Assembly (NCBI RefSeq): GCF_951801035.1
Contig: NZ_CATOKT010000006.1
Direction: 5' to 3' (one strand)
DNA: 64,000 bases
Origin: Adlercreutzia sp910585575
GTDB lineage: Bacteria; Actinomycetota; Coriobacteriia; Coriobacteriales; Eggerthellaceae
Shown: positions 24,427 to 33,875 of the stretch, piece by piece
Position numbering within the stretch: position 1 is the stretch's first letter
Layout: every line of letters starts with the position of its first letter
The notes under the pieces: model-generated
The model's input: only the letters and a program-made list of their open reading frames with translations
Databases searched by the model: none
What the model was told of the DNA's origin: nothing
Program-made: the position numbers and the translations under genes

Positions 24427-27035
24427 TCAGGACCTCCAACAAGCGGACTGCGCCGATAATCCCAAGATGTTTCAAACGCGTCGTAATCCCTCCGCGATAA
24501 ATCGATGAGTTTCTCTACGGCACTTTCAATTCTCGATTCATTATTAGATCTCGGAATAGGAACCTTCCCTACGTCGCCATTGGTATAGTTCATTGTGGGG
24601 GCAATAAAAGAAAGCGCCTCTTGGACCACGCTAGAATTCATAGCCCCCAATATGAGAAACAGAGAGACGCCGATATCCTCTTTATGCGCTACGCGCAACC
24701 CTGCATTCGTAAAAATTGACCCAGAAGGGACATAGCGCATAGAGAACGAGCCTGAAGATATCATTCCCCAGGTAAGACCTTCCTTAAGATAAAAGGTCGG
24801 ATTGCGAATTACAGCGCCTGGAAAGGAGCGAATCTCTTGTCCGTCACTGCGCCAATTTATCACCCACTCTAAATTTCCATACCATTTTCTTCTCTCGCCC
24901 CCCTTATCGCACGGGTACCAAGTACAGCTTTCTTCGGCCGATTCACATAGACCGAAGCGATGCAGCACGTTCTCGCACGTCTCCCACCACAGTCGCAAAA
25001 AACGGTCGTTGTCGCCCGTTGCCAAGCCTTGAAGAACGAATGCTACAGCGTTTAAGCTCTCCATATTGCAAAACGCGCAAATCATCGCCTCACTCGCCCA
25101 GTAGGCTATGGGGGTGCCGGGGATGGATTTGAAGGCTTTGGCGGGGCGGCGGTAGAACCAGCCGCAGGTTGGGTTGGCGACAGCCTCGCGGATCGCTTGC
25201 TCTTTCGGCTCCTCGCCTTCGAAATCCACGAGACGCAAGTAGCTAGCCGGCTCTTCGGATGGAGCATTGCAGTAGACCGTCGCCGTGGTGGCGACTACCT
25301 CGCCGCCGATGGATCCGAAGGCCCTTGTGCCCAGATGGGCCATGGAGGCGATAGAGCGCTCCTTCAGCATCTTCTCACGCAGGGCCTCGAAGCTGCCGAG
25401 GAACATCCAGCTTTGCATGGTGATCATGGCTGAGTAGCCGTCGGGCTTTGCCAAGGAGAAGCCTCGTTCGATGAAGCAGGTGCAGAGGTCTCGCTTGCTG
25501 TCGGAGTAGTGCTTCTTCGTCCAGGCGGCGAGCCACTTATCCATGTTGGAGGAGCCCATGTAGGGCGGGTTAGCTATGACGCAGTCGTAGGTTTCGGCTA
25601 GGGGCTCGCAGTTGGCGAGCATGGCGCTTACCTGCTCCAACGGGGCGGCGGCCAGGAGGTCCCCTCCGGCGGCGCGGGCGTCAAGCTCGTTCTCGGCGGC
25701 GCGCAGGGCTTCCAAGTCCGCCGGCTCGGGGACGAAGAGGCTACCACACTCGCCCATGTGGGCCATGGCGTCCAACAGTTTGCCGCGGGCGGCCAGCATG
25801 GGCAATTCCGCCAGTTCCTCCTCCGCGATTTCCGCGGGCCTCAGGCAGACGATGCGCGGGTTCGCGCGCTCCTCGCGGCGCAGGTAGCGGCGGTCGAGCT
25901 CGCAGGCCTCCATGGACAGGGCGAAGCTGGCCATGGCCGCGGCGCGGGGGTCGATCTCCAGGCCTGTGAGGTTGTTCGCCAGGATGAGGCGCGGGATGTC
26001 GCGGCGCGCGTGGCCCGACTCCTCGTACATGGCGGCCAGCAGGCGGAAGGCGTACACGAGAATGTGGCCGCTGCCGCAAGCCGGATCGACCACGCGGAGG
26101 GATTCGGGGGCTCTCGGCACCGACGGCTCTGCCGCAGCCGGAGCAATCGCCTCGGCCGTCTCCCCTTCTTCCGCACCCAATTCATCGGGGATGAAGTACG
26201 CCATCTGGTCGGCCAGCGAGCTCTCGGGGTGCGACTGAAGCCACAGGCGGCCCAGGGAGTTCTGGGTGAGGTACTGGACGATCCAGTCGGGCGTGAACAG
26301 CTGGGTGGCGGGCGCGATGGCGTCGGCCTCGGCCTTCTTGCCCTTCTTGAAGCTGGCGAACACCTCGTCCTTGCGCTCGGATACGTAGTACTGGTACATC
26401 CAGCCGACGATTTCCACGCCCTGGCGCCAGTCGTCCTCGTGGATGTCGGTCACCAGGCGGTCGACGACGCTGCCGACGCGCAGCAGGTGCTCGGGTAGCA
26501 GCAGCTCCATGGCGGCGCCCACGGGCTCGAACACGTCGGGCAGGCAGACGGCCAGCTCGCGGCACTGGGCCAAGATCAGGCAGCGGAACAGGGCCTCGTC
26601 ATCGGAGGCAGCCACCAGGGCCGACACCTCGGAGGTATCGAGCCCCTCGATTTCCACATCGAGCGCCTCGCGGATGACCTGGGGGCGGAAGGATCCGTCC
26701 TCGGCCGACAGCACGCGCACGTGGCTGGGCAGGCGGTCGTTCAGCTCCATATAGCGAATGGCCACCAGGCGGTTGAACCAAGTGTAGGCGGCTTGGTCGA
26801 CAAGTTTCTCGTAGGCCTCGGCGTAGCCGGGGGCCGCAGACGGCCCCAAGCGACGCACAAGGTCGGCGCGCTGGCGCTTCTCCTGGGCCGTGAGCAGGCG
26901 CCCCTCGATGGCGTCCGCCGTGGCAGGGTCGTAGCCGTCCTCACGGATGCCGAAACGCGCGGCTTGAATGCGCACCTGCTCCATCAGCTCGCGACGAGCC
27001 CAGATGCAGAAATTCTTGATGGCAGTATCGTTCAT
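24423..27035 (-). CDS. pglX: N-terminal part of split BREX adenine methyltransferase PglX
   Basis: An 870-residue protein with the SAM-binding motif DPACGSGH at residues 317-324 and the adenine methyltransferase motif NPPY at 489-492. A target-recognition region follows and ends at ETSWDYRRSPLVGGPE. Intact PglX proteins (about 1200 residues) continue from this point into a C-terminal domain, here encoded separately at 21190-22149. From about residue 650 to the end (24423-25085) the DNA is clearly less GC-rich than the first part, suggesting a replaced recognition domain. It follows brxC by about 10 bases and has a GGGAAG site. In BREX, PglX marks host DNA at a non-palindromic site. Confidence 0.92.
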   Translation of the reverse strand: MNDTAIKNFCIWARRELMEQVRIQAARFGIREDGYDPATADAIEGRLLTAQEKRQRADLVRRLGPSAAPGYAEAYEKLVDQAAYTWFNRLVAIRYMELNDRLPSHVRVLSAEDGSFRPQVIREALDVEIEGLDTSEVSALVAASDDEALFRCLILAQCRELAVCLPDVFEPVGAAMELLLPEHLLRVGSVVDRLVTDIHEDDWRQGVEIVGWMYQYYVSERKDEVFASFKKGKKAEADAIAPATQLFTPDWIVQYLTQNSLGRLWLQSHPESSLADQMAYFIPDELGAEEGETAEAIAPAAAEPSVPRAPESLRVVDPACGSGHILVYAFRLLAAMYEESGHARRDIPRLILANNLTGLEIDPRAAAMASFALSMEACELDRRYLRREERANPRIVCLRPAEIAEEELAELPMLAARGKLLDAMAHMGECGSLFVPEPADLEALRAAENELDARAAGGDLLAAAPLEQVSAMLANCEPLAETYDCVIANPPYMGSSNMDKWLAAWTKKHYSDSKRDLCTCFIERGFSLAKPDGYSAMITMQSWMFLGSFEALREKMLKERSIASMAHLGTRAFGSIGGEVVATTATVYCNAPSEEPASYLRLVDFEGEEPKEQAIREAVANPTCGWFYRRPAKAFKSIPGTPIAYWASEAMICAFCNMESLNAVAFVLQGLATGDNDRFLRLWWETCENVLHRFGLCESAEESCTWYPCDKGGERRKWYGNLEWVINWRSDGQEIRSFPGAVIRNPTFYLKEGLTWGMISSGSFSMRYVPSGSIFTNAGLRVAHKEDIGVSLFLILGAMNSSVVQEALSFIAPTMNYTNGDVGKVPIPRSNNESRIESAVEKLIDLSRRDYDAFETSWDYRRSPLVGGPE

Positions 27036-27044
27036 GGCACTTCC

Positions 27045-30000
27045 CTATCGGATGCTGACGGTGTCGCTGTCGGCGAGCGCCGCCTCCAGCTTCTTGCGGA
27101 TGGCGGCCACGTAGGCGTCGATGTCCTCGGTGCTGGTGAGGCGCTGAGCGCGGCAGAGGTCGCGACGCTCGATGGTCTTGGTGCGGGGCTTGCGCGGCTC
27201 GGGTGCCTCGGCCGTCGGCGCTGCTCCGGTCGACTCGGAAGAAGCCGAGCGCGCCTGGGGTGCCGCGGGGTTAGGCTTAAGGACGGTCACGCCCTCCTCT
27301 TGGCGCTTGCGCATGGCCTCTTCGCGCTCCTGCCTGAGGCGCTCCTCCTCGACGGCGCGATCGATGGCAGCCAGCTGAGCCTTACTCCAGTTCTCCAACT
27401 GCGTAGTGGCGGCATCGAGGGAAGCCCGGGTGGCGGCGCCGTGAACTTGGCCCTTCTTGGCAGCCAGCTCCCGCTCGATGCGGTCCATGAGACCTGCGGG
27501 CAGCTCGATACCCTCGGCGTAGTCGCGGATTTCCTCCAGCGCGGCATCCATGCGGTCGAGCAGCGCGGAGCGGCCCACGCGCACTACCTCGTCGTGAGCA
27601 CGGCGCACCGTCTCACCCAAAGCCGGCAGCTCGCTGATGCGGCCATAGGGCTTCGGGTCGCGCAGGATGGCGCCCATCTCGGCCAGGGCCTGCTGGGCTT
27701 CGGTGCTGTCCACCAGGTAGATGCCCTCGGCGGCCATGGCCTCCTGCAGCTTGAACGCGTCATTGAACAAGCGCGCCTGGTTCGGGAAGAAGCCGCGAAT
27801 GGCCTCGGAGTCCTCCGACCAGTCGAGCAGGTCGTCTTCTGCATCCGTAAATGCCTTCAGCAGGGCCACTTCGTCGGCACGGCTCTTCAGCACGTCGCTG
27901 GCCAGCATCATGCCCTGCTCCACCAAAGCGCGCTCGGGGTACTCGCGCTGCTCGTACTCGTCGTTCAAGCGATCGCGGCACCAGCTCTGCTGGGCCTCCA
28001 TGACCTCGATAACCACACGGGTCAGGCCGTCGATGTCGTCGGGTACGGAGGGCGCATCGGGCAGATCGCGCAGCAGCGCCCGCGCCTTGCCCATCAAAGC
28101 CGCCGAGGGCAGTTGCCGCTTGCGAATCTCTAGGCTATCGGCCGCTTTACCGGTCAGGCAATCCGCGATGCGCTTGCGATCGTTCGCATCCTGCACGTTC
28201 AGGGTGCGCCCGCGATCGAGGGCCTGGGCGCGGCCTTCAGCCAGCAGGCGCGCTACTATGCCCGCCACGTCGTATTCGCGCCAGCCAAAGGGGCGCGCCT
28301 GGAACTTTCGCTGCAGATCACCCATGGTCAGGTTTAGGCGGCGATCGGCCTGCACAGCCAGGTAAGTTTCCACTTCCTCGGCGGCCCGCTCGTTGGCGCC
28401 GTCGGTGCCGGCCAGCGCTCCCTGGGCCGTGCCCGCCAGCACGGCAATCACGTCGGCCTGCCCTCCCACGGGCGCCGTCACGTAATCGGCCTTGGTGAAC
28501 ACCGAGCTCACCAGCTCATCGAGCGCCCCATCGAGCACCGCCTTGGCCGTGCGGGCCCCGCGCAGCTCAACTACGCGGCCGTTCACTGCCACGCGGGCGT
28601 TCGCCAGCGCCTCCTCGAAGCGCTCGGCCGCCTCCTTCTTGTTGCGCGTGGCCTCCTTGTTCTTCCCCGCAATAATGGCCTGGGTGGTCTCGGGGAGAGC
28701 CTGCACGTTCTTCGTGCTCACGTACTTCTTAATGCGCGCGGCGTTGCGCAGAGCGTCGAAGTAGCTGCTGTCGGCATCGGGCAGTACCACCAGGGCCTGC
28801 TCGGTAGACTTCAGCGCCAGAGTGCCGTCGTCGGCTCCGGAAAGCTCGTGGCCCACCGTAATGACGTTCAGCTTCATACCGCCCTGGGAAGCACCGTAGA
28901 GCGCATCGTCCACATAGGGGTCGAAGGGGAAGTCGTTGGCTCCCTTGCGGTACTTGCGCTGGGTGTACAGATTGCCGTAGACGATCTTCTGCATCTCGGT
29001 GGTAATGGCCGCCAAATCAACCGAAGTATGGGCAATCTCGCGGGCCACGTCCTGCTCCTCGTCAGTGAGGAAGCGGTACATGTCGCCGTCGCGTCCCACG
29101 TAGTTCTCGCGCACCAGACGGTCGAGCGATCCCTTCACCGCCTCGCGCAGCACCACCTTGTCGGCGTTCATGTCGTCCACCATGAGGATGGCGATGTTGC
29201 CCACGGTGGGCTTGATGTCCTTCAGGTAGCAGATGAGGTAGAGGGTCTTCAGCACTTCCACATCGCCCGGCGTGAGGCCCTCATCGGCCTCGGCCGCCTC
29301 GGCGGCGCGGTTGATCACCTGGCGAATGCCGTGCTCCAGGAACTGGGCCATGGTGTCGTAGAAGCGCCACAGGGGCACCAGGGCCGTATTGTCGCGCTCC
29401 TGGATTTTCTGCGCGGCCTCCTGGAAGCCCGACAGCATGCTGCGCTCGCCGCCGGACAGGTGCTTGCCGGAGTTGCCGTGCTTGCGAATTTCCGCGAATA
29501 TGCTGGGCAGAATCTTGAACTGGTAGTCGACAAAGGGATAGGCCTCCACGAAATCCGCGGCTCCGCTGTAGCCCTTCAGGTCGCCCTGGCTGTTCTCGAA
29601 GGTGAACAGGTTCTTCAGCACGGCGGACTGGGCCTCGTACTCATCGGAAAGCAGCGTGCGGGCGGCGTCCGTCTTGTCCAGCACGCGGCGCTTGATCACC
29701 TCGTCCACGCTGGAACTCGAGAGCGACAGGCGGGTGTTGAAACGCCCCTGGATCTTCGAGAAGTCGTTGCCCGCCACCTTGGTAATCTCGTCGATGGCCT
29801 CCTGGCTGGTGACCATCACCCACACCCGACCCGCGCACTTCGCGCCCAAATCCTCCACCAGGGTTTGCAGGTTCAGCATGAGGTTCACGTCGCCGCCGAT
29901 GAACTGGCCCACTTCGTCCACCATGAACAGCAGGTGGAACTGGCCGCCGCATTCCTCGGCGCGGCGAGCCGCATAGGCGGCAATCTCATCGGTCAGACGG

Positions 30001-30716
30001 TCGGGAGACACCGTGGCGCCTTCAGTACCGTCGAACCAGTGCTGGGCGGCCTCGCGGCTCATGCCCAGCACCTCCTGCATCACCTCGATGACGTCGTCTT
30101 CGAAGAACACGTACTCGGCGCGGTCGGCCAGCCAGTCGCCGCCGTTGATACGGGCGAAGGCCTCGCGGAACTCTTTGGTCTTGCCCTGGCTCTCCACGAA
30201 CTGCTCCATGCGGGCCAGACGCAAGTCCTCGCCGTAAAAGCCCAGATGCTCGTAGAACACGCGGGCGAAGGCCAGAAGCAGCGCTGTTTTCGCCTCGGCG
30301 CCGCCCTTCCAGTGACCGCCCTTGGAGTCGATGTTGAAGAGGATGGTCTCGCAGGTCACCTCGGTAGCACGGCGCATGCGGCTGGCCACCATGGGGTCGG
30401 CCACCTTCCCGTCGAAGAACTCGATGGCCGGCGTTCCGTCCACCACCTTGTTCGACAGCAGGTAGCTGAGCATCTTCAGAAAGTGAGACTTACCGCTGCC
30501 GAAGAAGCCCGAGATCCACACGCCCACTTTGTCGGTGGGCACGTCGATGGCGCGATCGTAGGAGTCGAAGAAACTGGCGAAGTGCCGCTGCAGCTCGTGG
30601 GTGATAACGTATTCCGAGAGCTCCTGGCGCATGGAAGCCGTATCGTCTTGGGCCACCTTGATGACGCCGTTGATGGAGCGGTTGATATCCTTCGCAAACA
30701 AGTTGCCGATCTGCAT
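27045..30716 (-). CDS. brxC: BREX ATPase BrxC
   Basis: Large P-loop ATPase of type 1 BREX, 1223 residues, the usual size. Walker A is GFFGSGKS at residues 70-77 and the Walker B-type segment HLLFMVDEVG carries D267/E268. The C-terminal quarter has a coiled-coil region with RLRQEREEAMRKRQEE, a Pro/Ala-rich linker and a conserved-looking end (RAQRLTSTEDIDAYVAAIRKKLEAAL). An AAGGAAAGG site precedes ATG. It lies between brxB and pglX in the standard order. Confidence 0.95.
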   Translation of the reverse strand: MQIGNLFAKDINRSINGVIKVAQDDTASMRQELSEYVITHELQRHFASFFDSYDRAIDVPTDKVGVWISGFFGSGKSHFLKMLSYLLSNKVVDGTPAIEFFDGKVADPMVASRMRRATEVTCETILFNIDSKGGHWKGGAEAKTALLLAFARVFYEHLGFYGEDLRLARMEQFVESQGKTKEFREAFARINGGDWLADRAEYVFFEDDVIEVMQEVLGMSREAAQHWFDGTEGATVSPDRLTDEIAAYAARRAEECGGQFHLLFMVDEVGQFIGGDVNLMLNLQTLVEDLGAKCAGRVWVMVTSQEAIDEITKVAGNDFSKIQGRFNTRLSLSSSSVDEVIKRRVLDKTDAARTLLSDEYEAQSAVLKNLFTFENSQGDLKGYSGAADFVEAYPFVDYQFKILPSIFAEIRKHGNSGKHLSGGERSMLSGFQEAAQKIQERDNTALVPLWRFYDTMAQFLEHGIRQVINRAAEAAEADEGLTPGDVEVLKTLYLICYLKDIKPTVGNIAILMVDDMNADKVVLREAVKGSLDRLVRENYVGRDGDMYRFLTDEEQDVAREIAHTSVDLAAITTEMQKIVYGNLYTQRKYRKGANDFPFDPYVDDALYGASQGGMKLNVITVGHELSGADDGTLALKSTEQALVVLPDADSSYFDALRNAARIKKYVSTKNVQALPETTQAIIAGKNKEATRNKKEAAERFEEALANARVAVNGRVVELRGARTAKAVLDGALDELVSSVFTKADYVTAPVGGQADVIAVLAGTAQGALAGTDGANERAAEEVETYLAVQADRRLNLTMGDLQRKFQARPFGWREYDVAGIVARLLAEGRAQALDRGRTLNVQDANDRKRIADCLTGKAADSLEIRKRQLPSAALMGKARALLRDLPDAPSVPDDIDGLTRVVIEVMEAQQSWCRDRLNDEYEQREYPERALVEQGMMLASDVLKSRADEVALLKAFTDAEDDLLDWSEDSEAIRGFFPNQARLFNDAFKLQEAMAAEGIYLVDSTEAQQALAEMGAILRDPKPYGRISELPALGETVRRAHDEVVRVGRSALLDRMDAALEEIRDYAEGIELPAGLMDRIERELAAKKGQVHGAATRASLDAATTQLENWSKAQLAAIDRAVEEERLRQEREEAMRKRQEEGVTVLKPNPAAPQARSASSESTGAAPTAEAPEPRKPRTKTIERRDLCRAQRLTSTEDIDAYVAAIRKKLEAALADSDTVSIR

Positions 30717-30766
30717 AGCGGGCCTTTCCTTACGTTCCTTCGTTACTTCTTCTTAGTTCTGGGCGC

Positions 30767-31378
30767 CTATACCAAATTGAAGGCGCGATAGTAGTTGCCA
30801 TCTTCCAGGCCCCGTTGGGCCGCCCCCGCGAACAGGCAGAGCGACTGTCCGTCGTAGCGCCCGGGATAGGCCACCACCAGGGGCACGTCGGCGAAGAGGT
30901 GCTGGATGTTGTCCAGCAGCACATGGGCGCGCAGCAGCGGATAGGTCTCGCCCACGCCCGTGACCAACACCACGTCTCCCGGCTCGTGGGGCTCGTAGGC
31001 CATAGCCGAGGCCACCGCTTCGGCCGAGACGGTCTTGCGCAGCTGGTCGATCAGAGCCTGGGTACCGCGTCGCTGCTCCATACGCGCCACGGCGCCGTCG
31101 ATACGCCGCTCCTCGCAGATGGACCAGATGAGGTCGTAGAGGTTCCGCTCGATGAGCCGGCAGGGCAGCTGCCCCATCTCGCTTTCCCTTACCAGGTGCG
31201 CGAACAGGTCGCGGGCCTCAAGCTCCAGGGCCGGGTCGTAGCAGAACAGGTAGATACCCACCTCGTTGCCGAGGCCCCGGTTCGCCAGGAAGTCGGGGTC
31301 GGCCAGGCGAGCGCGCAGCACCTCGGCCCGGGCCGCGAATTCCTCGCGGGCCTGCTGCAGGGCGAAAGGGGAACCCAT
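30767..31378 (-). CDS. brxB: BREX protein BrxB (DUF1788)
   Basis: A 203-residue DUF1788 protein recognisable from EVGIYLFCYDPALELEAR and the C-terminal LLDNIQHLFADVPLVVAYPGRYDGQSL, ending YYRAFNLV. Small cytoplasmic BREX core component of unknown biochemical role. It starts three bases after the brxA stop and lies 50 bases before brxC. Confidence 0.93.
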   Translation of the reverse strand: MGSPFALQQAREEFAARAEVLRARLADPDFLANRGLGNEVGIYLFCYDPALELEARDLFAHLVRESEMGQLPCRLIERNLYDLIWSICEERRIDGAVARMEQRRGTQALIDQLRKTVSAEAVASAMAYEPHEPGDVVLVTGVGETYPLLRAHVLLDNIQHLFADVPLVVAYPGRYDGQSLCLFAGAAQRGLEDGNYYRAFNLV

Positions 31379-31381
31379 GGG

Positions 31382-31999
31382 CTAGCACACCTCCGTTTCG
31401 TTGAAAGCCGGCAGCCACGCGGCGTCGCCGTTGCGGTAGATGGCGTCCTCCAGGCAGGGGTCCATCATGAACGGCAGCAGCTCCTCGGAGCGCGGCGCGG
31501 CCAGATAGCCCGCCTCGTACAGCGCCTCCATCAACACGCCGCCGATGCGCTTGAAGGTCGACTCGCTCCACCCGGCCGCGTCGGCATGGGTTGCCTGGTA
31601 GCGCGCCAGGAAGGCGTTGATGTCGGCGCGCGTGAGGCTGTAGTCCAGCGTGCTCAGGCGCGGAGCGATCTCCTCGGTCATGAACGCGGCCATCAGCGGG
31701 TAGACGCGCATCATGGCGTAGAGGTTGATTTGCGCCGCCCGCTCCTTCGGGCCGCGGGCGGCAAGGCCCACGAGCCCTTCGTCGTGCAACGACCTCAGGC
31801 GCAGCAGCATGGTGCGGGCCACGCGGGCCGCCTCGGTGGTGGTGGGATACTGGAACAGGTTGTCATCAACGGCGGCGGCCACGATCTCCTCGTCAGTGGC
31901 GCCGTCGAAGCGCAGGCGCGCCACCAGGCGCAGCTCGCGCAGCATGAAGTGCTCCCGCGAAAGCGATCCGTCCTTACGCGTGGCTGACTTAGCGACCAT
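31382..31999 (-). CDS. brxA: BREX protein BrxA (DUF1819)
   Basis: First gene of the BREX operon, 205 residues, DUF1819 type: LMLRELRLVARLRFDGATDEEI-like start, LRLRSLHDEGLVGLA in the middle and a helical second half. ATG 31997-31999 has an AAGGAGG site; an upstream TTG would add five residues. BrxA proteins are small DNA-binding-type proteins of the system. The upstream region holds two copies of the TGCGCAACAA motif. Confidence 0.92.
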   Translation of the reverse strand: MVAKSATRKDGSLSREHFMLRELRLVARLRFDGATDEEIVAAAVDDNLFQYPTTTEAARVARTMLLRLRSLHDEGLVGLAARGPKERAAQINLYAMMRVYPLMAAFMTEEIAPRLSTLDYSLTRADINAFLARYQATHADAAGWSESTFKRIGGVLMEALYEAGYLAAPRSEELLPFMMDPCLEDAIYRNGDAAWLPAFNETEVC

Positions 32000-32256
32000 G
32001 GGAGCCTCCTTCAAAGGAGCAGCGAAGGCCCTTCACCCTGCACAAGGCGGGGAACTTTCGCTGCGCAACAATGTCTCCTTCTCTGGAAAAATTCTCCCAT
32101 GTCAGAGCCATTTTCAGTTGCGCAACAAATTGATACTGACACCCCGTTGGCACTTCAGGGCACGCCAAGGCGCCCACGCGGGTAAACCATGGCGCAGGCT
32201 GTTTGAAAAAGTTTTGAAGCGCATAAATTAAAGGGACCGCGAAGCCGGAAATGTGC
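32000..32256 (-). promoter_or_regulatory. Control region upstream of brxA
   Basis: Gene-free stretch with a perfect palindrome GTTGCGCAAC at 32117-32126 and a partial copy TGCGCAACAAT at 32062-32072, about 57 bases apart. I could not settle on a -35/-10 pair. The 32000-32522 gap otherwise holds the terminator at 32257 and the C tract at 32324. Confidence 0.45.
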
Positions 32257-32284
32257 GCAAAAAGAGAAGCGCGGGACGCGCTTC
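32257..32284 (-). terminator. Intrinsic terminator downstream of the kinase/solute-binding gene pair
   Basis: Perfect 8-bp stem GAAGCGCG (32266-32273) and CGCGCTTC (32277-32284), followed on the minus strand by TCTTTTTG. It lies 240 bases after the solute-binding gene and insulates brxA. Confidence 0.7.
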
Positions 32285-32323
32285 GGGCTAATTCATGCAG
32301 TGGGAGATGCTCTTCATTGAGCA

Positions 32324-32333
32324 CCCCCCCCCC
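32324..32333. repeat. Run of ten C (G on the minus strand)
   Basis: Homopolymer C10 in the gap between the solute-binding gene and brxA, next to a small TGCTC/GAGCA hairpin (32307-32322). No other run of this length was noticed. Confidence 0.8.
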
Positions 32334-32522
32334 GTGACAAAATTCCGGGGTAAGGCACGATGCTCCTTAACGACAGACGTTCAAGCAGAACAGATGCGTT
32401 TTTCTCTCAGGGGAATAGTACCACATTGGCCAGCGCTTGGAGGTGCCAGTCGCAACGCGGACGCAACCCAGCCGCAACGCCGTCGCACCCCCGTCGCCCA
32501 GACCGCGAGTGAGCCGCCTCCC

Positions 32523-33875
32523 CTACTCGTGCAACGTGCTGGTGGCTACGCCCTCGTCGATGGCCTGGTTGCAGAGGTTGTCGATCTTCTCGGCGGTTTC
32601 CTCCGGGGTGGCGTTGCCCATGAGCAGGTCGTGGATGCAGGGGTAGAACACCTCGCGCACGGCGCGGGTGTCGGGGTTGTTGCCCGTGAAGTCCACCACG
32701 TTGTCGGCGTTCTCGCGGAACAGGTCGAAGGCGAGAATTTGATCGCCATAGCGCTCCGAAACGGCCTTCGAGGCCGGCAGGGTGCCCGCCGCGTAGTCGA
32801 GCCACTTCTCACTGCCGTACACAAACGAGATGAAGTCCTTCGCCACCTGCATCTTCTCGGGGTCTCCGTTGTCGAACACCTCGAAGCCCGAGGCGAAGGT
32901 GGTGGCGCAGCCATCTTCATCGGGGCCCGGGAAGTTCACCAAGCCGATGGTGTCGCCGTAGCGTCCGATGGAGGCGTTGTTCACCATGTAGATGCCCAGC
33001 TGGTTGTTCTTGAACAGGCTGGAGCAATCCTCGATCTCCAGGTTTTCCGCATGGGGCGGGAACCAGCCGCGGTTCACGCCGTCCTGAATCCAGCGCAGCG
33101 CCGCAATGCCCTCGGGCGTGGACAGGTTGAAGTGGCCGTCCCGATCGAAGAACGACGAACCGGCCGAGCGCAGCAGCGTCATGATGTGCGTGTCGCCCTG
33201 GGAGCTGCCCGCGTACATCATCATAGGGAAGCTGCCCTCGGGCAGACTGGCCGCCAGGGCGTCCAGAATCTCAGTCCATTCGTCCAAGGACCAGGCGGTA
33301 ATCTCGCCGTCGGCCATAGAGCACTCGAGCCCGGCGTCGCGGAACATCTGCTTGTTGTAGGCCAGCACGTTCTGCCGCGACAGGTAAGGCATCATGTAGA
33401 TGCGGTCCTCGACGGTGCTCATCGCCCACAAATGCTCGAAAATGTCGTCCCAAATCGCCGGCGTCACGATGTCGTCAAGGGGCACCACGCGCCCGGTGTG
33501 AATATAGGTGGACATGTTGAAGTAGTCGCCATAGAGCACATCGGGGGCCTTCGCCGTATCGAAGCTGCCCACTACCGCATCGTCGTACTGGTTCTGCTCG
33601 AACACCACCACTTCCGCTTCAACGGGCGCCCCTTGGTAGGTGGCGACGAAATCGTCGACCATAGCCTGGATGACCGTTTCCACCTGGCTAATATCCTCAT
33701 CGAACACCACGTCATGGCCGGTGCGGGGCACTTTGACCACCAGATGCACGACATCCTTTGAAGAGGACGAGCAACCCGAAAGGGGCAGCAGCGATGCCGC
33801 TACCGTCGCCGCGCCCAAAGCCACCGCCGAGCGACGGGTCAGCGAACGAGCGAGCATCTGGTCAAACGTTGTCAT
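32523..33875 (-). CDS. Extracellular solute-binding lipoprotein (family 1)
   Basis: A 450-residue exported lipoprotein: RR-containing signal (LTRRSAVALGAATVAASLLPLSGC) with lipobox Cys at 35, then a bacterial extracellular family 1 solute-binding fold (for example YGDYFNMSTYIHTGRVVPLDDI and YNKQMFRDAGLE). Such proteins usually bind sugars for ABC importers, but no permease or ATPase gene is nearby. Its start overlaps the end of the hybrid histidine kinase by four bases (ATGA). It may therefore present a ligand to the kinase rather than to a transporter; this is inference. Confidence 0.88.
   Translation of the reverse strand: MTTFDQMLARSLTRRSAVALGAATVAASLLPLSGCSSSSKDVVHLVVKVPRTGHDVVFDEDISQVETVIQAMVDDFVATYQGAPVEAEVVVFEQNQYDDAVVGSFDTAKAPDVLYGDYFNMSTYIHTGRVVPLDDIVTPAIWDDIFEHLWAMSTVEDRIYMMPYLSRQNVLAYNKQMFRDAGLECSMADGEITAWSLDEWTEILDALAASLPEGSFPMMMYAGSSQGDTHIMTLLRSAGSSFFDRDGHFNLSTPEGIAALRWIQDGVNRGWFPPHAENLEIEDCSSLFKNNQLGIYMVNNASIGRYGDTIGLVNFPGPDEDGCATTFASGFEVFDNGDPEKMQVAKDFISFVYGSEKWLDYAAGTLPASKAVSERYGDQILAFDLFRENADNVVDFTGNNPDTRAVREVFYPCIHDLLMGNATPEETAEKIDNLCNQAIDEGVATSTLHE

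Noticed and set aside
21190..27035. pglX split by a simple frameshift or premature stop
   Set aside because: The halves are 2.3 kb apart with other genes between them, and the C-part has its own start and ribosome-binding site.
28848..30791. 647-codon plus-strand open frame across brxC
   Set aside because: Antisense to BrxC including its Walker motifs; no ribosome-binding site or domain.
9041..31999. Prophage or integrative element
   Set aside because: No integrase, transposase, structural phage gene or clear attachment-site duplication was seen around the island.
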